From assembly GCF_900112585.1 (NCBI RefSeq), contig NZ_FOLY01000001.1, positions 434,001 to 498,000 of the forward strand: a DNA stretch of 64,000 nt, given 5' to 3'. The notes beneath the pieces were generated by a model, which searched no databases, was not told where the DNA came from, and was given only the letters and a program-made list of their open reading frames with translations. Shown one piece after another: positions 16,354 to 24,495 of the stretch; position 1 is the stretch's first letter, and every line of letters starts with the position of its first letter. Origin of the DNA: Kushneria avicenniae (GTDB lineage Bacteria; Pseudomonadota; Gammaproteobacteria; Pseudomonadales; Halomonadaceae). Position numbers and translations under genes: made by a program.

Positions 16354-17486
16354 CAGGCCTCTTCCTGTTCGACGCCGGCCTGCTGTTCGGCCCAGGTCGG
16401 GTAGTCGGTATAGCCTTTGGCGCCGAGCAGACCGTAGAAGGTCTCACGATTGGGTTCGGCCAGCGGGTGGCCATTTTTCATACGATCGACCAGATCCGGA
16501 TTGGCAATAAAGGGCCGTCCCATGGCGATCAGATCCAGCTCATCGTTGACCAGTGCCTGTTCACCACTGGCCTGACCGAAGCCGCCAGCGGCGATCAGGG
16601 TCCCGGTCCAGGTTTTGCAGAACTGGGCGGCGAAGCCATCGGGCATCTTCTCGGCCCCCAGCGTCAGCTGATCGCTCAGGTGAACATAGACCGGACCGCG
16701 CTTTTCCAGCTCGGCAGCCATGGCGACCCAGGTTTCGGCCTCGCCATCGAAGGCTTTCAGATCATTGAAGCGACCGAACGGCGAGACACGGATACCAACG
16801 CGCCCGGCCCCGACTTCCGCAATGACCGCATCCAGCGTCTCAAGCGTGAAGCGCAGACGATTATCGATTGAGCCGCCATAGCGGTCGTCACGATCATTGA
16901 GCTCGCCGTTGATGAACTGATCGAACAGATAGCCATTGGCGGCGTGAATCTCGACTCCGTCAAAGCCGGCATCGATGGCGGTACGCGCTGCCCGGGCGAA
17001 ATCTTCAATGATGTGCTCGATATCTTCGATTTCGAGTGCCCGTGGCTGGTCCGGGGCGATCGGCCCCGGCTCGCCGGTTTCATCGCTGATGGCAAAGGCC
17101 TTGGCATCGATGGCCTGACGAGATGTCGGCCCGACCGGCTGGCCGCCGTCCGGCTGGAGCGAATGATGCGACACACGACCGACATGCCAGAGCTGAGCGA
17201 AGATGCGCCCACCATTGTCATGAACGGCGTCCGTCACATGACGCCAGCCTTCGGCCTGGGCGGCGTTGAACAGCCCGGGCGTGTAAAGAAAACCGCGCCC
17301 CTCTTTTGAAACCGGCACGCCTTCACTGACGATCAGTCCGGCGCCGGCGCGCTGGGCGTAATACCGCGCGGTCAGTTCATCCGGGATTTCGTTCTCGGCA
17401 CGGGCGCGTGTCATCGGCGCCATGATGACGCGATTGGACAGCGTGATGTCACCCAGTGTGTAGGCTTCAAAAAGTTTCTGACTCAT
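16353..17486 (-). CDS. Old Yellow Enzyme family alkene reductase (NemA-like)
   Basis: A 377-residue FMN-dependent TIM-barrel protein. It has the OYE signatures N-R-V-I-M-A-P-M-T-R-A-R, Q-L-W-H-V-G-R near residue 97, the substrate-binding H-A-A-N-G-Y-L-F-D-Q-F (His and Asn pair), and A-M-G-R-P-F-I-A-N-P-D-L near the C-terminus. It reduces activated C=C bonds and nitro compounds using NAD(P)H. The start at 17486 is preferred because AGGAG precedes it. It lies in a leftward operon after an LLM monooxygenase (29-nt gap) and before a SnoaL-like protein (1-nt overlap). Confidence 0.93.
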   Translation of the reverse strand: MSQKLFEAYTLGDITLSNRVIMAPMTRARAENEIPDELTARYYAQRAGAGLIVSEGVPVSKEGRGFLYTPGLFNAAQAEGWRHVTDAVHDNGGRIFAQLWHVGRVSHHSLQPDGGQPVGPTSRQAIDAKAFAISDETGEPGPIAPDQPRALEIEDIEHIIEDFARAARTAIDAGFDGVEIHAANGYLFDQFINGELNDRDDRYGGSIDNRLRFTLETLDAVIAEVGAGRVGIRVSPFGRFNDLKAFDGEAETWVAMAAELEKRGPVYVHLSDQLTLGAEKMPDGFAAQFCKTWTGTLIAAGGFGQASGEQALVNDELDLIAMGRPFIANPDLVDRMKNGHPLAEPNRETFYGLLGAKGYTDYPTWAEQQAGVEQEEA

Positions 17487-17515
17487 CAAAATCTCCTGCT
17501 TGAGATGTCTAACCG

Positions 17516-18526
17516 TCAAATCGGTTGATCGATTCGTGTGGGAAAGTGAGGCAACACATCGCGCACCAGATCATCCAGCAGCGCCCGATGCGGTCGCTGA
17601 CTGATCTTCGGATTGAGCGCCATATGCTGTATGCCGGCCTCGCGGGCCGTGGCCATGAACTCCGCCAGCGCTTTGCTACCGGTGCGAAAACCGGCGGGAA
17701 TCTGCTGCAATGGATGATCACGATCGGCCACCAGATCCAGAAATCCGGCAATGCCGAGTGGCTTGAAGGGGCTGTCGGACTGCGGCATGGCCACGTCACG
17801 CCACTGCTCGGCAAACCGTGTCAGGCGCGAAAGCGGCGGTGATGGCGCGATGTGGCCATCGAGGTGTTCGGCGATCCATTCGGTCGACTGCTGCGCGCGG
17901 CCGATGGCAACCGTTGGCGTATGTTCATGCGGCGGTTTGGGCAGCATATCGAGCGTCCCTTGTGACCGCCCGAAACGGGCAGAGTCAAAGGTCGGGTAAT
18001 CTTCCTCGATGACGGCGCGATATACCTCGAAGGCGTCGCGAAAACGCTCGCCACGGCTGTCAAAGTCGATATCAAACAGCGGATACTCTGTCGGTCGGTC
18101 CCCCGAGGACAGTCCCAGCAGCATGCGACCGTCAGTGAAGTGATCCAGCGACGCCACCTGTTTGGCCAGCAGCTTCGGCTCGCGCAGCGGCAGTACAATG
18201 CCGGCCGTCCCGAGCGCGATGCGTCGGGTTTCCCGCGCCAGCGCCGCAATGTAGGTCAGGGGTTCGAATACCTGACCGGCATCACCGTAGCGCGGGTCGA
18301 AAAACGGGATGTCACGCATCCAGAGCGCGCTCAGCCCCGCCTCGTCAGCTTCCCTGGCGCGCGTGAAGTGATCCTGCAGAGTGGGTGCCGGCGCGTTGGG
18401 GTAGGTCTCCAGCGGCATGATCAACCCCAGGGTCACCTCTCCGGGCTCAAAGAGCCCACGATATCCCGGATGTTTGAAACCTGCTGGGGACCTTGAGTCC
18501 GAACGCAGAGCGGTAGTGTCGGTCAT
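17516..18526 (-). CDS. LLM-class flavin-dependent oxidoreductase
   Basis: A 336-residue luciferase-like monooxygenase: V-T-L-G-L-I-M-P-L-E-T-Y near residue 30, S-A-L-W-M-R-D-I-P-F-F-D-P, A-L-G-T-A-G-I-V-L-P-L-R-E-P, then F-T-D-G-R-M-L-L-G-L-S-S-G-D-R-P. It belongs to a different branch from the LLM protein at 13739. It is the first gene of the LLM-OYE-SnoaL operon, divergent from the LysR gene at 18617, which is its likely regulator. The start at 18526 has AGGAGGA just upstream. A reduced-flavin supply from elsewhere would be required. Confidence 0.87.
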   Translation of the reverse strand: MTDTTALRSDSRSPAGFKHPGYRGLFEPGEVTLGLIMPLETYPNAPAPTLQDHFTRAREADEAGLSALWMRDIPFFDPRYGDAGQVFEPLTYIAALARETRRIALGTAGIVLPLREPKLLAKQVASLDHFTDGRMLLGLSSGDRPTEYPLFDIDFDSRGERFRDAFEVYRAVIEEDYPTFDSARFGRSQGTLDMLPKPPHEHTPTVAIGRAQQSTEWIAEHLDGHIAPSPPLSRLTRFAEQWRDVAMPQSDSPFKPLGIAGFLDLVADRDHPLQQIPAGFRTGSKALAEFMATAREAGIQHMALNPKISQRPHRALLDDLVRDVLPHFPTRIDQPI

Positions 18527-18616
18527 GAGCAAATCCTCCTGACCGCACACTCTAGACACTTCTGGTTGCGCTATAATCGGGCCGCAAGGATTTTCATTAC
18601 GTCGTGGAGTTCCATA

Positions 18617-19534
18617 ATGAGCATATCGCACTCACTCGATGGGCTGATCGAATTCACCACTACCGTTCAGCTGGGCAGCTTCACTGCGGCGGCGCAACAA
18701 CTCGGCATGACAGGGTCTGCGGTGGGCAAGAGTGTCTCCAGACTGGAAAAAAGGCTGGGGACCAAGCTCTTCCATCGCACGACCCGACGCCTGACGCTCA
18801 CCAACGAGGGCAACGAATATTTTGACACCGCCGCACGTGCGCTCGGCGCTCTCGAGGATATCGAACAGACGCTGGCCACCCGCCGGGAAGCCCCGGCCGG
18901 CACCGTCCGCCTGGAGCTTCCCGGCGCCTTTGGCAGACGCCATGTGCTGCCGCTTTTGAACGAGCTGTCGCGGCGTTTCGATCAGCTCGACTTTTCGGTC
19001 ATGTTCAGCGAACGCACCGCTGATATTGTCGCGGAGGGTATCGATCTGGCCGTGCGCATCGGCCGTCTGGATGACGATGCCGATATCGTGGCGAGCCGGC
19101 TGGGTACCCAGCGACTGGTTATCTGTGCCTCTCCTGACTGGCTGGACAGGCATGGTCGCCCGGAGACGCCGGAGGCTCTGATGACATATGACTGTATTGT
19201 GGGCTGGAAACGTCACGATCAGCCGAGCTGGTTGCTGCGTCACGGCGATGGCCATCTGGTCTCTCAAAGGGTTCATGCCCGCCACGAGTTCAGCGATGGC
19301 GAAGCCATGGTGTCGGCAGTGCTTGCCGGCGCGGGTCTGTGTCAGCTGCCGACCTGGCTGATCGCCGAGGAACTGGCGACCGGGCAGCTCGATACCGTAC
19401 TGGATGACTACGCAGGGGCAGAAATGCCGATCCACGTCCTGTGGCCCACCAACCGCTATTTAAGGCCCGGCGTTCGCACGGTCATCGAAGCCCTTAAAAA
19501 GGCGGCAAGAGACAATCGGGAATTTGGCATGTGA
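18617..19534 (+). CDS. LysR-family transcriptional regulator
   Basis: A 305-residue LysR protein with N-terminal HTH (G-S-F-T-A-A-A-Q-Q-L-G-M-T-G-S-A-V-G-K) and an effector domain including F-G-R-R-H-V-L-P-L and I-D-L-A-V-R-I-G-R-L. It is a clear paralogue of the protein at 8901. GGAG lies 7 nt before the ATG, and a TATAAT at 18572-18577 is a plausible -10. It is divergent from the LLM-OYE-SnoaL operon with only 90 bp between them, the classical arrangement for a LysR regulator and its target. Confidence 0.9.
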   Translation: MSISHSLDGLIEFTTTVQLGSFTAAAQQLGMTGSAVGKSVSRLEKRLGTKLFHRTTRRLTLTNEGNEYFDTAARALGALEDIEQTLATRREAPAGTVRLELPGAFGRRHVLPLLNELSRRFDQLDFSVMFSERTADIVAEGIDLAVRIGRLDDDADIVASRLGTQRLVICASPDWLDRHGRPETPEALMTYDCIVGWKRHDQPSWLLRHGDGHLVSQRVHARHEFSDGEAMVSAVLAGAGLCQLPTWLIAEELATGQLDTVLDDYAGAEMPIHVLWPTNRYLRPGVRTVIEALKKAARDNREFGM

Positions 19535-19643
19535 TCCAGGAGTCGTATGGACCTATTCGGTCAACACCTGCCTCCTGAATCAGAGCACGTGAACGCCTCG
19601 GATCAGCGACTGGAAAAATATGAAATCAGCGCCATCACAAAGG

Positions 19644-19680
19644 GAAAAGCTCGGCATATTGACGATATACCGAGCTTTTC
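19644..19680. terminator. perfect inverted repeat, terminator of the LysR gene and of the minus-strand remnant
   Basis: GAAAAGCTCGG (19644-19654) and CCGAGCTTTTC (19670-19680) form a perfect 11-bp stem with a 15-nt loop. Because the A and T runs lie inside the arms, it can work in both directions. Confidence 0.75.
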
Positions 19681-19864
19681 ATGAGCAACGAAGATACCCG
19701 CAAGCACAGGTTTTACGATTATATCGTCGGTAGCTGACTGACCAGGCCGCCAGCATGATCGGATACTCAAACACACGAATACCGGTCACATGGCAGGTGA
19801 CGTTGGTCATCACGGTCGGCACACCATCTTCTCCAATGAGTAGTGGCAGCACATCACCTCGATT
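19679..19864 (-). pseudogene. possible N-terminal remnant of a tyrosine integrase beside tRNA-Leu
   Basis: An open frame of 61 codons on the minus strand, preceded in frame by TGA at 19867-19865 and lacking a start codon at its beginning. It contains D-V-L-P-L-L-I-G-E-D-G-V-P-T and later W-S-V-S-Y-R-R-Y. An L-P-L-L-(I/V)-D-x-x-G-x-P segment is common at the N-terminus of site-specific integrases carried by islands. It lies 154 bp beyond the 3' end of a tRNA-Leu gene, where such integrases are usually found. The identification is weak: no catalytic residues are present and the match is by eye. Confidence 0.28.
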
Positions 19865-20017
19865 TCATACCGAGTTTAATTGCAAACATACAAGGAGGGG
19901 CACAAGGAGTCGTCCTGAATAGCGTGTTTGAGGATGACGCTAGAGGAAAGAGGTTTGCTACAGACTGGGCGCCATCAGGGCTGAAGGATATGTCAGAGGA
20001 CGTACAAGTAAAGCAGA

Positions 20018-20102
20018 TGGTGCGGAAGGAGAGACTCGAACTCTCACGCCTTGCGGCACTGGAACCTAAATCCAGCGTGTCTACCAATTCCACCACTCCC
20101 GC
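20018..20102 (-). tRNA. tRNA-Leu (anticodon UAG)
   Basis: The minus strand reads a complete 85-nt class II tRNA. The acceptor stem GCGGGAG pairs with CTTCCGC (one G-T pair), followed by A and an encoded CCA. The anticodon stem-loop is CTGGA-TTTAGGT-TCCAG with anticodon TAG in the loop. A long variable arm and the T arm GAGAG-TTCGAGT-CTCTC are present. Confidence 0.96.
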
Positions 20103-20113
20103 GAGTGCGAGGT

Positions 20114-20141
20114 ATTGTACGCATTGCGCTACATCCGTCAA
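20114..20141 (-). promoter_or_regulatory. promoter of tRNA-Leu
   Basis: On the minus strand TTGACG (20141-20136) and TACAAT (20119-20114) are separated by 16 bp, and the -10 ends 11 bp before the tRNA 5' end. This is a near-consensus sigma-70 promoter. Confidence 0.75.
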
Positions 20142-20191
20142 TCAGCGGCAGGGAATCAGTGTCGGATTTGCCGATTGTCGGGCAAAGAAAA

Positions 20192-20211
20192 GCCCCTCAC
20201 GAGGGAGGGGC
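20192..20211 (-). terminator. rho-independent terminator-like hairpin upstream of the tRNA, no gene assigned to it
   Basis: On the minus strand GCCCCTC and GAGGGGC form a 7-bp stem with a 6-nt loop, followed by TTTTCTTT. It would end a leftward transcript arriving from 20212 or beyond, but no minus-strand gene is seen there. Confidence 0.55.
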
Positions 20212-20501
20212 AAAGAAACCCAGAAGGATGTCTTGCACTATCTCTGACTACGACACTCGGAATTGGTTCCACAAGTCGTGAATTTATCCGGAAAATCGTG
20301 TCGGGACCGGCATGGCGCGCGTTCCTGCAGATGCCTGCAATGTTTGGGTCAGGCTTAAATTGATGTGGACCTGGCCCATTTATCTATACAGACGAACCTG
20401 TACAGCTCATTACAGTGTGCTAGAGTCCGCACCGCATCGAAGGCATGGAATGCCGCCGATGGAGGCATCGGTTACCATCCCCTACTGACAATGGAAATGT
20501 C
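20212..20501. other. 290-nt stretch between the hairpin and the small-ORF cluster, no gene recognised
   Basis: No frame here resembles a known protein. Base composition is lower in GC than the neighbouring genes. It could hold the promoter of the small-ORF cluster or a small leftward RNA that ends at the 20192-20211 hairpin; neither is demonstrated. Confidence 0.35.
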
Positions 20502-20714
20502 ATGACCCCTACAGGCTATCGCGGTGGGCCGCGTTGTCCCGAGTGCAACATCACCCTTTCCTGGCCGGTCCGTACACTGGATCATCATGAGCTGAGATGC
20601 CCCAACGGGCACTACATCTGCACCATGCAGGAGTTCCGCCAGGCAGCCTATGAGCTTGCCATGGCCGAAGAAGTGCAGCTCCATCGTATCGGCATGACGC
20701 GCAAGGCGGGATAG
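20502..20714 (+). CDS. small zinc-ribbon-like hypothetical protein
   Basis: A 70-residue protein with two knuckles, C-P-E-C near residue 12 and C-P-N-G-H near residue 33, which could bind one zinc ion. The C-terminal half is a charged amphipathic helix (E-F-R-Q-A-A-Y-E-L-A-M-A-E-E-V). I do not recognise a family. The ribosome-binding site is weak (GGAAA). The longer upstream frame lacks support. It heads four small ORFs in a row on the same strand. Confidence 0.6.
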   Translation: MTPTGYRGGPRCPECNITLSWPVRTLDHHELRCPNGHYICTMQEFRQAAYELAMAEEVQLHRIGMTRKAG

Positions 20715-20758
20715 CGCTATCCTCATAAAAGGTCATGCCCGACAACAGGAGTATTACC

Positions 20759-21112
20759 ATGCGCCGTCATCGCGTTGGTCTTCTTTCATTGTCTGCCGTC
20801 TTGATAGTGGCACTGGGCATGTCATCAGGTGTCGGCGCCTCTCGAGAGCGCGCCGGTAGTGAAGCCCAGCAGCGCTTTGAGCGTGCTCAGCAGAATTCAC
20901 GCATCCAGTCCCGTGAATCCAGCATCCATCGACAGCAATCCGTTCTGCGTAACCCGCAGACCAGTCCCGGCGACCGCTCGCTACAGCAGCAGAGGCTGCG
21001 ACAGTCACAGCGTGAGCTGCAGCAGGAAAAGCGTGATTATCAGCAGCGCAATACGCTTTCCACGCCGCGCCCATCCGGGACAGATCGCAACAATGATGGT
21101 AGCCACCGCTAA
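20759..21112 (+). CDS. secreted Q/R/S-rich hypothetical protein
   Basis: A 117-residue protein with an N-terminal signal peptide (M-R-R-H-R followed by a hydrophobic stretch to about residue 27) and a mature part made almost only of polar residues, with many Q, R and S. It looks helical or disordered, with repeated Q-Q-R and S-R-E motifs. AGGAG lies 8 nt before the ATG at 20759, which rules for this start rather than 20735. It is predicted periplasmic. No family is recognised. Confidence 0.65.
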   Translation: MRRHRVGLLSLSAVLIVALGMSSGVGASRERAGSEAQQRFERAQQNSRIQSRESSIHRQQSVLRNPQTSPGDRSLQQQRLRQSQRELQQEKRDYQQRNTLSTPRPSGTDRNNDGSHR

Positions 21113-21154
21113 GAGACTGTCATGACCTGCCCCGTTATCAAAGGAGTGTCACTG

Positions 21155-21364
21155 ATGACCAGTCCCTGCTATCCGGAACATCACACGCCATGTCAGGCAT
21201 GGGCGTCACGCTGGGTAGAATCCTTTCTGGCCAGTCCCGATGAAGCGTGGAACACGTTTGAGTCCGCCCATCGAACTGCCTTTATTATTTTGCGGGCAAC
21301 CCGTCCCGGGATGGGTGAGGAGATCCTGATCGATTCGCTGATTCAGGCGCAGATGGTGTCGTGA
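21155..21364 (+). CDS. small hypothetical protein
   Basis: A 69-residue cytosolic protein with two Cys near the N-terminus and an otherwise helical sequence (A-W-A-S-R-W-V-E-S-F-L, then S-L-I-Q-A-Q). The start at 21155 has AGGAG upstream; 21122 is an alternative. Its stop overlaps the start of the next ORF (TGATG), so the two are likely translationally coupled. Function unknown. Confidence 0.55.
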   Translation: MTSPCYPEHHTPCQAWASRWVESFLASPDEAWNTFESAHRTAFIILRATRPGMGEEILIDSLIQAQMVS

Positions 21365-21627
21365 TGTCACAGCTGGATAACAAGAAGGCCGTGGAATCAT
21401 CGGAAGAAACACTGCCGATGGGGTATCGCTCGCTGCGAGATCCGCTGCCGTCCAACCGGCGCTACCGCAACGTGCTCTGGTATGAACGTTTCAACTGGCT
21501 GGCCCTGACGCTTTTCGCGCTGTTCAGCCCTATCGTGCTGGCGCTGGTGATCGGGCATATGCAGAACATCCCCATGCCCTTCTCACTGCCCGATTTTTCG
21601 CTACCCGAGCTTCCCTTTCTGCGCTGA
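21364..21627 (+). CDS. small single-pass membrane protein
   Basis: An 87-residue protein with a charged cytosolic N-terminus (about 40 residues), one hydrophobic helix (about residues 47-66, W-L-A-L-T-L-F-A-L-F-S-P-I-V-L-A-L-V-I-G) and a C-terminal tail with the repeated S-L-P-(D/E) motif. Coupled to the preceding ORF by a TGATG overlap; a GTG at 21361 is an alternative start. No family is recognised. Confidence 0.6.
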   Translation: MSQLDNKKAVESSEETLPMGYRSLRDPLPSNRRYRNVLWYERFNWLALTLFALFSPIVLALVIGHMQNIPMPFSLPDFSLPELPFLR

Positions 21628-21679
21628 CAAGCACGTCAGACCAGTGCAGATCTACCAGTGCAGGCAAGCGTTGATATCG

Positions 21680-22855
21680 TCAGCGACTGTCCGCCAGCGG
21701 TAGTGGAGAAGGATGCTTGCCGCTCTCCCAGCCCAGGCTTCTGGCCGTCTGTATTGCAAACCAGCCCAGCGTTTCGTTGAGGGTTACGACGTCTCCGACA
21801 ACAATCAGAGTGGGTGGCGCCGCCTTCAGCCCCGCCAGTCTGCCCGGCAGGTCTTCAAGGGTGCCGGTGTGCAGTCGCTGCCTGGCGGTGGTGCCCTGCT
21901 CTACCAGCGCGATGGGCGTTGAAGCCGACAGGCCATGCTGAATCAACTGCTTGCATAGCGTGTCCAGCGTCCCGAGCCCCATGTAGAACACCAGCGTCTG
22001 GCCAGGGGCCGCCAGCGTCTGCCAGTCAAGATCGCAGGTACCGTTGCGCAGATGCCCGGTCACAAACCGCACGGACTGGGCATGGTCACGGTGTGTCAGC
22101 GGAATGCCCGTATAGGCTGAAATACCCGTGGCCGCCGTAATACCGGGAACGACCTCAAAGGACAGCGCCGCGGCCGCCAGCGCCTGCAGCTCTTCCCCGC
22201 CACGACCAAAAATGAAGGGATCCCCTCCTTTCAGACGCACCACTCGGTAACCGCCACGCGCCCAGTCCACCAGCGCCTGATTGATGCCCTCCTGGGGCAC
22301 ACTATGGGCCGATCGCGCCTTGCCGACATACAGACGTCGCGCCTGCGGATTGGCCAGCGCCAGAATTTCCGGACTGACCAGCCGGTCATGAATGACAACA
22401 TCCGCTTCCTGAAGACGCTCCAGCGCGCGCAGGGTCAAAAGCCCCGGATCGCCCGGGCCGGCACCGACCAGCGAGACATGACCGCGCCGCAGGTCATTGG
22501 CCTGCTCGGGCGCCAGCGCCTGAGTGCGTGCCGGCAGTCGCACGGTAGAAAGCTCCGGACAGGTCGGCACGTAGACACCGATGCGGTGCTGATGGGCGAT
22601 GGCGGCCCAACGCGCATCCTCATCCAGACTGCCGGTTGCCACGATCCAGAGCTGTCCCGTCTGTGGCATCTCCGCCACACAGTCCCAGCCCTCTTCACGC
22701 GCCAGTGTGGTCAGCGCCGGCATTCTTTCACCATGCAGGGTCAGGGCCAGCTCCAGCCCGCGAAACTGACGTGCCAGCGATAGCGCGGCCTGACCGGCGC
22801 CGATCAGATGAGCATCAAGATGTCGGGGGTCCACCTGAAGAGAAAGCAGTTCCAT
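21680..22855 (-). CDS. cysG: uroporphyrinogen-III C-methyltransferase with a shortened siroheme-synthase N-terminal domain
   Basis: A 391-residue protein. From about residue 118 to the end it is a full SUMT domain: [34 protein letters not shown], then [14 protein letters not shown]. This part methylates uroporphyrinogen III to precorrin-2 on the way to siroheme. The first 115 residues resemble the Rossmann part of the CysG dehydrogenase/ferrochelatase half (I-G-A-G-Q-A-A-L, then I-V-A-T-G-S), but the following dimerisation/chelatase segment of about 95 residues is missing. It follows serS on the same strand, as cysG does in Pseudomonas. CAGGG precedes the 22855 ATG. Confidence 0.85.
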   Translation of the reverse strand: MELLSLQVDPRHLDAHLIGAGQAALSLARQFRGLELALTLHGERMPALTTLAREEGWDCVAEMPQTGQLWIVATGSLDEDARWAAIAHQHRIGVYVPTCPELSTVRLPARTQALAPEQANDLRRGHVSLVGAGPGDPGLLTLRALERLQEADVVIHDRLVSPEILALANPQARRLYVGKARSAHSVPQEGINQALVDWARGGYRVVRLKGGDPFIFGRGGEELQALAAAALSFEVVPGITAATGISAYTGIPLTHRDHAQSVRFVTGHLRNGTCDLDWQTLAAPGQTLVFYMGLGTLDTLCKQLIQHGLSASTPIALVEQGTTARQRLHTGTLEDLPGRLAGLKAAPPTLIVVGDVVTLNETLGWFAIQTARSLGWESGKHPSPLPLADSR

Positions 22856-22893
22856 AAGTGCCCTGAGAATTATCGTTATCGCCGCAATCACGA

Positions 22894-22916
22894 TGCGCCG
22901 GCGTCAGGCCGGCGCA
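22894..22916 (-). terminator. hairpin after serS
   Basis: TGCGCCGGC (22894-22902) and GCCGGCGCA (22908-22916) form a perfect 9-bp stem with a 5-nt loop, 8 nt after the serS stop. There is no U-tract, so termination may be partial and cysG may be read through. Confidence 0.5.
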
Positions 22917-22923
22917 GCCGTCA

Positions 22924-24333
<1,410 letters not shown>

Positions 24334-24495
24334 TTATCTGTCGCAGCGGCATGACCGCCAGTGCATTATGCGCATACCGATCGACAATGGCGACCACCCC
24401 CTGCCGTGATACCTCCCCGCCCGTTTCCCTGTCGACGGAAACGATGACGCGGGACAATGGCACACTTTGACAGCCCCTGGCCGCAAGACTTGACC

